A stretch of 64,000 bases of DNA, from NCBI RefSeq assembly GCF_028368995.1, contig NZ_JAQNDL010000005.1, positions 506,501 through 570,500 on the forward strand, in the 5' to 3' direction. How positions within the stretch are numbered: the stretch's first letter is position 1; every line of letters begins with the position of its first letter. Origin of the DNA: Nannocystis bainbridge (GTDB lineage Bacteria > Myxococcota_A > Polyangia > Nannocystales > Nannocystaceae). Made by a program: the position numbers and the translations under genes. Under the pieces are notes generated by a model, which saw only the letters and a program-made list of their open reading frames with translations, was not told where the DNA came from and ran no database searches. Positions 16,357 through 25,660 of the stretch are shown here, piece by piece.

Positions 16357-17250
16357 TCAGCGAGCGGTCGCCGGCGCGACCGCGGGCGGATGCGCCGCGT
16401 GCTTGCCGTGCCCGATCTTGATGATGAAGTTCAGCGCGAACACATGGTTCAGCTGATCCGGATCATGGAAGCGGCGCACGTACTGATTGATATAGCCGAC
16501 CTCGACGCGCACCGGCTTGGTGTCGTAGCCGATGCCGACGAACGCCCGGTTCTGATCGAAGCCCCGCTCGGTCGTGAAGGCCGTGCGGTTGAGGTGAAAG
16601 AAGAACTCGTCCCAGACGATGAGCTGCCACGGCGCGTCTCTCTTGAAATGGACGGCGAACCGGATCTGCTGGCGAAACCGGTGGGCCCAGCGATCCAGCC
16701 CCTTGTGCTGCGGCTCGCCGTCGACGATGTCGTCGCTGCCCGGCCCGTGGGAGCGGATCCGGTGCTCGAGGCGGCTGCGCGCGCCGAGGTCGAAGCGGCC
16801 CTCTCGCTGCCAGCGCAGATTGAGCTGGGTGTAGATCCGGTGCTCGTCGACGTTCTTGACCCGCGCCACCGCGCGGTCGTCGAAGAAATCCGGCTGCCAC
16901 GCGTAGCCGAGGAACAGCCCGCCCCATTTGGCCCACATGTACCCGATCGCCGGTCGCACGATCGCCACCGTGTTCGGGTTCTGCCGCGTCTCCGCCACCG
17001 CCCCCGACGGATCCTTGATGTACTGCAGCGGCGCGTTCATCCGCCGCAGCTGCAGATCGAGCGCCAGCCGCAGCCCCTTCGCCCGCGCGTCGAGGTTGGC
17101 GTCGATGAGCACCTGACTCCACATCTCGAGGTCCGGCTCGGGCGGCGCTGCGGCCCGCGCCGGCACCCCGACGAGGACCGCGGCCAGGCCGATGGCGAGT
17201 TGGAGCGAACGCGAGGACAAGGATCGGCGGCGGCGAATCATCGGAGTCAC
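16357..17250 (-). CDS. DUF2490-like outer-membrane protein (copy 2)
   Basis: A 297-residue paralogue of the adjacent gene, with a signal peptide (LQLAIGLAAVLVGVPARAAA) and the same strand pattern: LEMWSQVLIDANLDARAKGLRL, VRPAIGYMWAKWGGLFLGYAW, HRFRQQIRFAVHFKRDAPWQL and FDQNRAFVGIGYDT. ATG codons at 17250 and 17241 are both possible. The two copies differ mostly in the signal peptide and the C-terminal tail (here GKHAAHPPAVAPATAR). They are separated by 208 bases. Probable outer-membrane barrel of unknown substrate. Confidence 0.8.
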   Translation of the reverse strand: MTPMIRRRRSLSSRSLQLAIGLAAVLVGVPARAAAPPEPDLEMWSQVLIDANLDARAKGLRLALDLQLRRMNAPLQYIKDPSGAVAETRQNPNTVAIVRPAIGYMWAKWGGLFLGYAWQPDFFDDRAVARVKNVDEHRIYTQLNLRWQREGRFDLGARSRLEHRIRSHGPGSDDIVDGEPQHKGLDRWAHRFRQQIRFAVHFKRDAPWQLIVWDEFFFHLNRTAFTTERGFDQNRAFVGIGYDTKPVRVEVGYINQYVRRFHDPDQLNHVFALNFIIKIGHGKHAAHPPAVAPATAR

Positions 17251-18339
17251 GGCGGAGTGCGGCGCTGACGAGACAAGGGCCCGGAGACGCGAGGACGGCG
17301 GTGACGTCGGCCGAGGGAGCCGGAGGAGCCGGCCGAACCGTCCGTTCGGCCCGCCTCCGGCCGGCGCGTCTCCGACTCCGACGCCCGCCTGCGCAGGCGC
17401 CGATCGCCGAAGCCCGTCGCCGCGGAGCGTGTTACGTCCAGGTCACGATCGTCACGGAGCGGGCCCGCGCGAGATCGGGCGAAAGCCCGTCGACGCCGGA
17501 GAATTCCGCCGTCCGACGCCGTCTCGCGGCAGCGGCGTCGGCGCGAAGGTGTCAGGCCGAGTTTGCAGAACGAAGGCTTTCTCGTCACACTTTCGTGACA
17601 AGCGCCGCCGACCACCTTGCCTGGGAGACCCGTGATTACACCCGTGGCATACGCCAATCGGGCCAGAACAGCATTCTGACGCACCGTACAGGTTCGTCAC
17701 ACGAATGACACAATCGCCGGGGCTGGCGGCGCCGCCCCTCGCACCGCCAGACCGCGCAGAACTTCGACGCGCAGGACCCTGCGACGAGCGGCGCATGGCG
17801 GCCGCCGGGCACCTGTGCCCGTGGCCCCCGCGGCCGCCGGTCCCCACCTCCGCGGTCGCGCCCCTCGCCGCCCGTGCCGAGCCCGCGCAGCAACGGTCGC
17901 CGCTTCCCGTCGCCCGCACGCGAATGCGTCGTTCGTCCGACTCCCACCATTCGCCTGACGCGACGCCGTCCGAACACCGCGCGCGACCCAGCGGCGCGCT
18001 CTCGAACAATGCGCATAGCAGCGCAGGCCGCGGCGCGGATCCCCGCCCTGGCGCCCGGCGGGCGCCCATGGGCGCCCGCCGGCCATTTTCGGCGGTGTGG
18101 AGCATCACGCAATCGCCAGAGCGTCGCCCCCCGATGCGTGGTCGCAGCATGATATGCATACCCGCAAGAACGACGCGCCAGCGCTCCGGCGAGGGTGTGC
18201 GCTTTCGTCGGGCCAGGCGCTCCAGCGAGCCTCGCACAGGCCCTTGCGAAGCCGGGTTCGTCCATGCGCAAGGGCGTACTCTTGGGCCCGCCATTTCGTG
18301 AAATCGCCGGTCGCTCCTCACTCGACAGAAAGGTCATCG
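17251..18339. other. Gene-poor 1.1-kb region with palindromes
   Basis: Several long open frames occur on both strands, but none has a plausible start, fold or domain, and they overlap each other, as random GC-rich sequence does. An inverted repeat GGCCGAAC/GTTCGGCC lies at 17331-17351 upstream of the DUF2490 gene. A GTCAC/GTGAC repeat lies at 17584-17599 and a 28-bp perfect palindrome at 18055-18082. GC is lower around 17640-17720. A non-coding RNA or regulatory region is possible but not shown. Confidence 0.5.
18055..18082. repeat. 28-bp perfect palindrome without loop
   Basis: The 14-base arm CCGGCGGGCGCCCA is followed directly by its exact complement, centred on CCATGG. It lies 258 bases upstream of the amidohydrolase start and is not adjacent to a gene end, so a terminator role is not obvious. 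Confidence 0.7.
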
Positions 18340-20076
18340 ATGTCCGCGAATCTGATCCTCAAGGCTGCCAGCATCATCACGATGGACCCGGCCAGGCCGC
18401 GCGCCGAGGCCGTCGCCCTCGACACCACGACCGGCACGATCGCGGCCGTCGGCTCGCTCGCAGAAGTCCAGGCCGCGACCCCCGGCGCCCCCGTCGAGGA
18501 CCTGGGCAGGGCGGTGCTGATGCCCGGCTTCATCGATCCGCACAGCCACCCGCTGAACGGCGGCATGGTGACCCAGGCGCCGGCATACTGGATCGCGCCC
18601 TACCACGACGCTCCCAAGTACGCGACCTTCGCCGCCGTCCAGGCGTTCTGGAAGCAACTCGACGCCTCCCTCCCTGCCGATCAGCCGGTCGTCTGCAACG
18701 GCCTCGATCGGCTGCTCCAGGGCGCGCCCGAGCTCGACAACACCGATCTCGACGCTTTCTTCCCCACCCGCCTCGCGGTGGTCCTCGACAACTCCGGACA
18801 CGAGGCCTACTTCAACAGCGCCGTCATTCGCGCCAATTGGCCCGACGGCAAGCCGCCGGCAGATCCGACCGGCGCACGATATGGTCGCAACCAAGACGGC
18901 ACCTCGAACGGCCGCGCCTACGAGACCGCCGCCATCTTCGCGGCCGTCGGCAAGGTGCTCACGCAGGCGATCCCCAACCCGCTGCGATCCGGCGCGCTCT
19001 GGTACAAGCTGATGGCCGAAAATGGCATCACCATGACCACCGAGCACACCTACCAGACGGACCTGCTCAAGGGCTACATCGCCCTGTCCGCGGTGCCCGA
19101 CTCGCCGCTGCGCCTGGCCATGTACCACATGTCGATCGAGGCCGACTGCGGCGATCCGGTCGACACCGCGCCCGCGCCGAAGGATCGGCTGTGGAAGCAG
19201 GGCATCAAGCTCTGGGCCGACGGCTCGCCATGGGTCGGCACCATCGCCTCCTCGTTCCCCTACCTCGACAACGAGACGATCCGGAACGCCAAGATCCCGA
19301 TCGGCCCCGGCGGCGAGTCGATGCTCAACTACTCGCGCGCCGAGCTCGACCAGATCCTCGACCAGTTCACCCCGCTCGGTTGGCAGTTCGCCTTCCACTG
19401 CAACGGCGACGTCGGGCTCGACGTCGTCCTCGACGCCTACGCCCGCGCCCTCGCCAACCACGGCCTGCTCGGCATCGATCATCGCTGGCGCGTCGAGCAC
19501 TGCGGCGGCTGCCGCGGCGATCAGTTCGTGCGCGCCGCGGCGCTCGGCGTCACCATCTCGCTGCCGCCGTTCCAGTTCATCTACTGGGGCGACCTGCTCG
19601 ACGGCACCATGTTCCCGTCCAACATCGGCAGCCAGTGGGTGCGGGCCGGCGACGCGGTCAAGTCGGGCACGCCGGTCACCTTCCACAACGACGGCTGCGT
19701 CAGCCCGCCCGTCCCGCTGCTCAACATCCAGGCCATGGTCACGCGGCGCACCCCCTCCGGCGCCGTGCACGGCCCGGAGCAGGCGGTGAGCCTGCACGAC
19801 GCCCTGAAGGCCCACACCGTGCACGCCGCCTGGCAGCTGCGGCGCGAGCACGACCTCGGCTCGATCGCCGTCGGCAAGCTGGCGGACTTCGTCGAGCTCT
19901 CCGCCGATCCGTACACCGCCGACATCGAAAAACTCACCGATCAGGTCCAGGTGCGCGGCACCTGGTCCGGCGGCAAGAAGGTCGACCTGCGCGCCTTCAT
20001 CCTCCAGATCGAAGCCCTCGAGGCGAGCGAGCACCAGCACCTGGTCCTCCGCGCGGTCCACAAGCGCTGCTGCTGA
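18340..20076 (+). CDS. Amidohydrolase, YtcJ-like metal-dependent hydrolase
   Basis: A 578-residue protein of the amidohydrolase superfamily (Amidohydro_3 type), which hydrolyses amide or related bonds at a metal centre. The ATG at 18340 follows an AGAAAGG site. The N-terminal beta sandwich (LILKAASIITMD) leads to the metal-binding PGFIDPHSHP motif (His68, His70). Further metal or proton-shuttle candidates are in WQFAFHCNGD, RWRVEHCGG and VTFHNDG. The C-terminal DLGSIAVGKLADFVELSADPYT is the usual closing segment. No signal peptide, so cytoplasmic. Substrate unknown. A second family member is encoded at 38988. Confidence 0.88.
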   Translation: MSANLILKAASIITMDPARPRAEAVALDTTTGTIAAVGSLAEVQAATPGAPVEDLGRAVLMPGFIDPHSHPLNGGMVTQAPAYWIAPYHDAPKYATFAAVQAFWKQLDASLPADQPVVCNGLDRLLQGAPELDNTDLDAFFPTRLAVVLDNSGHEAYFNSAVIRANWPDGKPPADPTGARYGRNQDGTSNGRAYETAAIFAAVGKVLTQAIPNPLRSGALWYKLMAENGITMTTEHTYQTDLLKGYIALSAVPDSPLRLAMYHMSIEADCGDPVDTAPAPKDRLWKQGIKLWADGSPWVGTIASSFPYLDNETIRNAKIPIGPGGESMLNYSRAELDQILDQFTPLGWQFAFHCNGDVGLDVVLDAYARALANHGLLGIDHRWRVEHCGGCRGDQFVRAAALGVTISLPPFQFIYWGDLLDGTMFPSNIGSQWVRAGDAVKSGTPVTFHNDGCVSPPVPLLNIQAMVTRRTPSGAVHGPEQAVSLHDALKAHTVHAAWQLRREHDLGSIAVGKLADFVELSADPYTADIEKLTDQVQVRGTWSGGKKVDLRAFILQIEALEASEHQHLVLRAVHKRCC

Positions 20077-20299
20077 TCGTCGGCATCGCCAGCCGAGGTC
20101 GTCCGGTTCGTCGTCCGTCCCGACGGCCGCCCTTCGCTGAAGGGAGCTTCGACGGGTCGGTCGGCGGCCGGTTGCTCGCCCGCGTTCGCCCGCGGCCGCC
20201 GGTGCGGCTGCCCCTGCTTCGGGGGCCGCGCAGCGCTCATGGCGAACCCCTGAACGGCGTCTGGGCACCCGCACGCTTGACAGGCCCTGCCCGTCGCCC

Positions 20300-20776
20300 A
20301 TGGTCTTCGACGTGTCACTGCCCCCCGACTCCCAGGAAGCATTGATCACACTGTTTCGCGGCGAGGCCACCGCCGTCGAAGCCTACGCTCGTGCGCTGGA
20401 GAAGTTCGCAGGTCAGCCCGAGGAGCCGACGCTCGGGGAGATCGCGGCCGGGCACCGTGAGGCGGCGGCGCGCCTCGAGACCGAGCTCAAACGCCAAGGC
20501 ATCGTCGTCCCGGAGGGTCCTGGGCCCTGGGGCGTCATATTCAACGCGCTCGGGTCGCTGACCGCCCTGGTCAATGACGAGGTCCCGCTGCAGATGCTGC
20601 AACGCGGCGAGGAGAGCGGGGTCGCCATGCACGAACAGGCCCTCGCGGCGGGCGGGTTCTCGCCCGACCTCCTGCGTCGGATACGCGACGGCATGGACCG
20701 CTGCCAGCGAAACGGCGAGCGCCTCCAGGGCCTGCGCGACGTGATCACCACGCGACCCACGCGCCCGATGATCTGA
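20300..20776 (+). CDS. DUF2383-like ferritin-like four-helix protein
   Basis: A 158-residue all-helical protein. The N-terminal LITLFRGEATAVEAYARALEKF and the later GHREAAARLETELKRQG fit the DUF2383/PA2169 four-helix-bundle family, related to ferritin-like proteins. EVPLQMLQRGEESGVAMHEQAL supplies the third helix with Glu and His that might bind metal. The family function is unknown, and stress or metal handling is only a guess. The 223 bases before it hold nothing recognisable besides imperfect GC hairpins. Confidence 0.7.
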   Translation: MVFDVSLPPDSQEALITLFRGEATAVEAYARALEKFAGQPEEPTLGEIAAGHREAAARLETELKRQGIVVPEGPGPWGVIFNALGSLTALVNDEVPLQMLQRGEESGVAMHEQALAAGGFSPDLLRRIRDGMDRCQRNGERLQGLRDVITTRPTRPMI

Positions 20777-21044
20777 CAGTGACAGTCGCTCTCGGGCGAC
20801 TCGATGGCTCCCCAATGGCCAACGCATGACTTGAACTCCCAATATCAACACTCTGGCCGCTCCGAGCGCCCGGCATCCGGCCAGGGCCGCGCGGCGCCGG
20901 GAGCAGCGAGCGCCTGCCCCGCCTCGGCCTCGGCCGGCCCGCGTGCGCCGACTCGCACGCGGAAAGCCTCGCCGGGCCCCGAATCGGCCCTGCGCCGGGC
21001 CCTGCGGGCTTGAAGCAGGCGGGCCCGCTCGGTACACCAGGATC

Positions 21045-23693
21045 ATGACCGAGGCCAAGCCTGCGCCGCAGCCGATCTTCCGCAAGGACTACCGCCGCCC
21101 CGATTACACCATCGACCGGGTCGACCTGCGGTTCGAGCTCGGCGAGGAGGTCTCGCGCGTGCACGCCACCCTCTCGATGCGGCGCACCGACGCCGCCGCC
21201 GCCGCCGCTCCGCTGGTGCTCGACGGCGAGAACCTCGTGCTCGTGCGCGTCGCCCTCGACGGGCGCGAGCTCTCGGCCGGCGACTACGACCTCGGTCCCA
21301 CCACCCTCACGATCCGCGACCCCGGGGCCGAGTTCACCCTCTCGACCCTCGTCGAGATCCGGCCCCAGGACAACCTCGAGCTCTCGGGCCTCTATCGCTC
21401 GAGCGGCAACTTCTGCACCCAGTGCGAGGCCGAGGGCTTCCGCCGGATCACCTACTTCCTCGATCGCCCCGATGTCATGGCCCGCTACAGCGTCGTCGTC
21501 GAGGCCGACCGCGCCAAGTGTCCCGTCCTGCTCGCCAACGGCAACCGCGTCGCCACCGGCGAGCTGCCTGACGGCCGCCACTTCGCCCGCTGGGACGACC
21601 CGTGGCCCAAGCCCAGCTACTTGTTCGCCCTCGTCGCCGGCGACCTGCGCTGCTTCCCCGGCGACTTCGTGACCCGCTCGGGCCGCACCGTCCGCCTCGA
21701 GATCTGGGTCGAGGCCGAGAACATCGACCGCTGCGCCCACGCCCTGCGCTCGCTGCAGGCCTCGATGCGCTGGGACGAGGAGACCTTCGGCCGCGAGTAC
21801 GACCTCGACATCTACATGATCGTCGCCGTCAGCGACTTCAACATGGGGGCCATGGAGAACAAGGGCCTCAACGTCTTCAACGCCAAGTACGTGCTCGCGC
21901 GGCCCGACACTGCCACCGACGACGACTACGACGGCATCGAGTCGGTCATCGCCCACGAGTATTTCCACAACTGGACCGGCAACCGCGTCACCTGCCGCGA
22001 CTGGTTCCAGCTCACCCTCAAGGAGGGCCTCACCGTCTTCCGCGACCGCCTGTTCAGCGCCGACATGGGCTCGCCCGCGGTCGCGCGGATCGGCGACGTC
22101 CTGGGCCTGCGCACCAATCAGTTCGCCGAGGACAGCGGCCCGATGGCCCACCCGATCCGGCCCGAGTCGTACATCGAGATGAACAACTTCTACACCACCA
22201 CGGTGTACGAGAAGGGCGCCGAGGTCATCGGCATGATGCGCACCCTCCTCGGCGAGGCTGGTTTCCGCCGCGGCATGGACCTCTACTTCGAGCGTCACGA
22301 CGGCCAGGCCGTCACCTGCGACGACTTCCGCGCCGCCCTCGCCGACGCCAACGGCCGCGACCTCGAGCAATTCGGCCGCTGGTACAGCCAGGTCGGCACC
22401 CCGATCGTGCGCGCCCGCGGCGACTACGACGCCGCCGCGCGCAGCTACACCCTCACCCTCGAGCAGGCCCCGCCGCGCGGCAAGCCGGCCGCCGAGCTGC
22501 TGCACATCCCGGTCGCCGTCGGCCTGCTCGGGCCGGACGGTCCGCTCCCGCTCAAGCTGTCCGGAGAGACAGCCGCGAGCGGCGACGGCACCCGCGTGCT
22601 CGAGCTGCGCGAGCGCAGCCAGAGCTTCCGCTTCGAGGAGGTCCTGGCCGCCCCCGTGGCCTCGCTGCTGCGCGGCTTCTCGGCCCCCGTCGAGCTCGAG
22701 GTCGAGCGCAGCGACGCCGACCTCGCCCGCCTCATGGCCGCCGACCCCGACGCCTTCTCGCGCTGGGACGCCGGCCAGGAGCTCGGCCGCCGCGTCCTCC
22801 TGCGGCTCGCCGCCGATGTCGAGGCCGCCCGCCCGCTCGCCCTCGATCCCGCCTTCGTGGCCGCCTGCGCGCAGATCCTCGCCGACCCGAACCTCGACGG
22901 CTCGCTCAAGGCCCTGGCGCTGACCCTGCCCAACGAGCGGCTGCTCGGCCAGCACCAGCAGGTCGTCGCCGTCGACGCCCTCCACGAGGCCCGCGAGTTC
23001 GCCGTCAAGGCCCTCGCCACCGCCCTGCGCGAGCCCCTGCTCGCCATCTATCACAGCAGCGCGCCGCAGGGCGTCTACCGCATCGAGCGCGCCGAGGTCG
23101 ACCGCCGCAAGCTCCGCAACCTCGCGCTCGCCTACCTCGTCACCCTCGGCGAGCCCGAGCTCGTCGGCCTCGCGGTTTCGCAATTCCACCTCGCCGACAA
23201 CATGACCGACAGCGAGGCCGCCCTCGCCTGCCTCATCGATCACGGCGGCCCCGAGCGCGACGCCGTCCTCGCCGAGTTCCACCGCCGCTGGCACAAGGAC
23301 CCGCTCGTGCTCGACAAGTGGTTCGCGCTGCAGGCCGTCTCGAGCCACCCCGACACGCTCGAGCGCGCCATCCTGCTCGCCGACCACCCCGACTTCAACC
23401 TGCTCAACCCCAACCGCGCCCGCTCCCTCATCGGCGTGTTCGGCCTGCGCAACCAGCATCAATTCCATCGCAAGGACGGCCGCGGCCACGCCCTCGTCGC
23501 CGACAAGGTGCTCGCCCTCGACCCGCACAACCCCCAGGTCGCCGCCCGCCTGGTCGCCGCCTTCAACCCCTGGCGCCGCTTCGACGCCGCGCGTCAGCAC
23601 AGCATGCGCGCCCAGCTCGAGCGCATCGCGGCGCAGCCCGGCCTCTCCAAGTCGGTGCGCGAGATCGTCGACCGCGCCCTCGCGCCGGCGTGA
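21045..23693 (+). CDS. pepN: Aminopeptidase N, zinc metallopeptidase M1
   Basis: An 882-residue protein, the normal length of proteobacterial PepN, which removes N-terminal residues from peptides in the cytoplasm. I chose the ATG at 21045 because it precedes the conserved IFRKDYRRPDYTIDRVDLRFEL. The exopeptidase motif GAMEN is at residues 268-272. The zinc site is His304-Glu305-x-x-His308 (HEYFHNWTGNR) with Glu327 (LKEGL). The C-terminal helical domain typical of the family (from about residue 540) is complete. It is monocistronic and convergent with the P450 gene. This is probably a housekeeping gene. Confidence 0.97.
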   Translation: MTEAKPAPQPIFRKDYRRPDYTIDRVDLRFELGEEVSRVHATLSMRRTDAAAAAAPLVLDGENLVLVRVALDGRELSAGDYDLGPTTLTIRDPGAEFTLSTLVEIRPQDNLELSGLYRSSGNFCTQCEAEGFRRITYFLDRPDVMARYSVVVEADRAKCPVLLANGNRVATGELPDGRHFARWDDPWPKPSYLFALVAGDLRCFPGDFVTRSGRTVRLEIWVEAENIDRCAHALRSLQASMRWDEETFGREYDLDIYMIVAVSDFNMGAMENKGLNVFNAKYVLARPDTATDDDYDGIESVIAHEYFHNWTGNRVTCRDWFQLTLKEGLTVFRDRLFSADMGSPAVARIGDVLGLRTNQFAEDSGPMAHPIRPESYIEMNNFYTTTVYEKGAEVIGMMRTLLGEAGFRRGMDLYFERHDGQAVTCDDFRAALADANGRDLEQFGRWYSQVGTPIVRARGDYDAAARSYTLTLEQAPPRGKPAAELLHIPVAVGLLGPDGPLPLKLSGETAASGDGTRVLELRERSQSFRFEEVLAAPVASLLRGFSAPVELEVERSDADLARLMAADPDAFSRWDAGQELGRRVLLRLAADVEAARPLALDPAFVAACAQILADPNLDGSLKALALTLPNERLLGQHQQVVAVDALHEAREFAVKALATALREPLLAIYHSSAPQGVYRIERAEVDRRKLRNLALAYLVTLGEPELVGLAVSQFHLADNMTDSEAALACLIDHGGPERDAVLAEFHRRWHKDPLVLDKWFALQAVSSHPDTLERAILLADHPDFNLLNPNRARSLIGVFGLRNQHQFHRKDGRGHALVADKVLALDPHNPQVAARLVAAFNPWRRFDAARQHSMRAQLERIAAQPGLSKSVREIVDRALAPA

Positions 23694-23699
23694 CGCCGG
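23685..23699. terminator. Short hairpin at the pepN stop codon
   Basis: CCGGCG and CGCCGG pair around the TGA stop of pepN. The stem is 6 bp with no U-tract, so termination is only possible. Confidence 0.25.
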
Positions 23700-23818
23700 A
23701 GCGCGTCGCCGCAGCGTGGTGACCCGGCCTCACGCGCGGCGGCCAGCGGCGCCGCGCGATGTCGGGGCGCTTCCGGCAATCACCGGCCTGCCATGATTCG
23801 TAGCGACGGGCCGCGGAT

Positions 23819-25063
23819 TCATGCCTCGCGGGCCGCTGCGTCCCACACGAGCGGCAGGCGCTCGTAGCCTCGCAGGAGGATGAACGCTCGGCGCTCCACC
23901 GGCCGCCTCGGATCGAGGCGCACGCCGGGCAGGCGCTTCAGCAAGCGTTCGAACGCGATACGGCCCTCGAGCCGCGCGAGCGCGTTGCCGACGCAGAAAT
24001 GAATGCCCTTCGAGAACGCCAGGTGCGGGGTCGCGGGGCGGCGCCGGATGTCGAACACGTCCGGGTCGGGGTACACGTCCTCGTCGCGGTTCGCCGAGCC
24101 GTACAGCAGGAACAGCCGCGCCTCGGCCGGCAGCGATACGCCCGCGAACGTGGTGTCGACGCGCACGCGGCGAAACATCCCGCGCACGGGTGCCTCCATG
24201 CGCAAGATCTCGTCGACCGCGTCGGGCACCAGCGACGGGTCGGCGCGCAGGGCCGCCAGCTGCTCGGGGTGCGCGATGAGCAGCGTCATGCCGTGGCCGA
24301 TCATGTCGGTGGTCGTCTCGTGCCCCGCGGCGAGCAGGTCGATCGCGTTGCTCACCGCCTCCTGCATCGTCAGCGGCGCCGTGCCGCCGATGTCGATCGG
24401 CGCGAGCAGGGTCAGCAGGTCCTCGCGCGGCTCGTCGACCCGGGCCTCGATGTGCCCGCCGAAGTAGCGCTGCAGGTCCACGAACTCGCGCGCGCACGCG
24501 GCCAGCAGCGCCGGCGGGGCGGCCCCCGCGAGCAGGATCTGCTTGGCGTTCGACCCACTCTTGAGCCGCGGCAGATCGGACCGTGGGACCCCGAGCAGCT
24601 CGCCGATCACCGCGCCGGGCAGCGGGAACGCAAAGCGCTCGATCAGCTCGACCTCGCCGTCGCCGACGAACCCGTCGATCAGCTCGTCGGCGATCGCGCG
24701 GACCTTCGGCTCGAGCGCCGCGACCCGCTGCGGCGACAGGGCTTTGCCGAAGACGTTGCGCACGCGCGTATGGTCGGGCGGGTCGCTCTGCACCAGCGAC
24801 TGGAACTCCAGATAGCCGGTCCGCAGGATGTCCATCACCTCGTCCGGGAACACCGCCGAGGACTCGAGCGCGCCGGCCGAGGAGAACCGCTCGGTGTCGC
24901 GGGCGACCGCGACGATGTCGGCATGACGGGTCACGACCCACGCGCCGAGGCTCTCGGCGAAGAACACGGGCTGCTCGCGGCGCGCCCGGGCGTACAGGGG
25001 ATACGGATCGACGACCTGATCCGGCGCCATGGGATTGAAGGTTGTGCTGAGCTCCGCGGCCAT
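23819..25063 (-). CDS. Cytochrome P450
   Basis: A 414-residue soluble bacterial P450, a haem monooxygenase. The I-helix oxygen-activation motif AAGHETTTD is at about 245-253, the K-helix ExxR at Glu285-Arg288 (EILR), and the haem loop FSKGIHFCVGNALAR places the axial ligand at Cys357. The N-terminus has no membrane anchor. No ferredoxin or reductase gene is adjacent, so redox partners must lie elsewhere. The C-terminus ends in the usual beta region (RGYERLPLVW). It is divergent from a small gene at 25268. The substrate cannot be predicted; there is no polyketide or peptide synthase gene nearby. Confidence 0.96.
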   Translation of the reverse strand: MAAELSTTFNPMAPDQVVDPYPLYARARREQPVFFAESLGAWVVTRHADIVAVARDTERFSSAGALESSAVFPDEVMDILRTGYLEFQSLVQSDPPDHTRVRNVFGKALSPQRVAALEPKVRAIADELIDGFVGDGEVELIERFAFPLPGAVIGELLGVPRSDLPRLKSGSNAKQILLAGAAPPALLAACAREFVDLQRYFGGHIEARVDEPREDLLTLLAPIDIGGTAPLTMQEAVSNAIDLLAAGHETTTDMIGHGMTLLIAHPEQLAALRADPSLVPDAVDEILRMEAPVRGMFRRVRVDTTFAGVSLPAEARLFLLYGSANRDEDVYPDPDVFDIRRRPATPHLAFSKGIHFCVGNALARLEGRIAFERLLKRLPGVRLDPRRPVERRAFILLRGYERLPLVWDAAAREA

Positions 25064-25267
25064 GGTGGCAGACTACCGCCGACGCCGCTCCGAAGGAACG
25101 CGCGGACCTGCGCGCTCCGCCGCGCGCTCCCGGCTGGCCGCAGGGCCTTCAGCCACGGACAGGCGCGCAGACGGCCTTTGAAGTCGTTCGATCGCTCGGC
25201 TATCGTGGCCAGACGACGATCGCCACGCTCCTCTCGAGCCGCGGATTCGTGCGCATTGGATTGTGAC

Positions 25268-25597
25268 ATGGCGAAAAAAGACAAGTGTTGCGTGGACCCG
25301 GACGACGTACGCGTCATCACCTGCGAAGGCCCGTGGCTGTCGCAGCAGACGCCGATCTACGCCGTGCCTGCCGGCAAGCTGTTCGTGCTGACGGCCTGGA
25401 CCGTGCACGCCTGGAGCGTCGGCGACATCAGCCTGTACCGCGGCGGCGCGCTGGTGGCCTTCATGCGGACCGTGGGCGGTGGGTCCGGGCATCAAGTCTA
25501 CCCGGACGGCATCGTCTTCGCCGCGGGGCAGACCATCGCCGGCAACATGGTCAACGGCGGCCTGCACCTGCTCTACGGCCGCGAAATCGACGCCTGA
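25268..25597 (+). CDS. Small hypothetical beta-rich protein
   Basis: A 109-residue protein starting at the ATG at 25268. The N-terminus is basic with a Cys pair (MAKKDKCCVDPDDV). The rest is beta-strand-like with aromatic and Gly residues (KLFVLTAWTVHAWSVGDISLYRGGALVAFMRT, PDGIVFAAGQTIAGNMVNGG), which resembles a small jelly-roll or tail-fibre-like module. No signal peptide. It is divergent from the P450 gene, with 204 bases between. The family is not recognised. Confidence 0.6.
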   Translation: MAKKDKCCVDPDDVRVITCEGPWLSQQTPIYAVPAGKLFVLTAWTVHAWSVGDISLYRGGALVAFMRTVGGGSGHQVYPDGIVFAAGQTIAGNMVNGGLHLLYGREIDA

Positions 25598-25660
25598 CCC
25601 GGCAGCGGGCCTGCCGACCGCACCTGTCCCTCCGCCGCGAATTCTGGCACCCTCGTGGCC

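Noticed and set aside
17452..18321. Open frames of 230-290 codons on the minus strand upstream of the amidohydrolase
   Set aside because: They overlap one another, lack a Shine-Dalgarno site, are Arg/Gly/Ala-rich at random and show no domain.
20745..23600. 951-codon open frame on the minus strand
   Set aside because: It is the antisense of pepN, whose catalytic motifs are intact. Long antisense frames arise from GC-rich codon bias.
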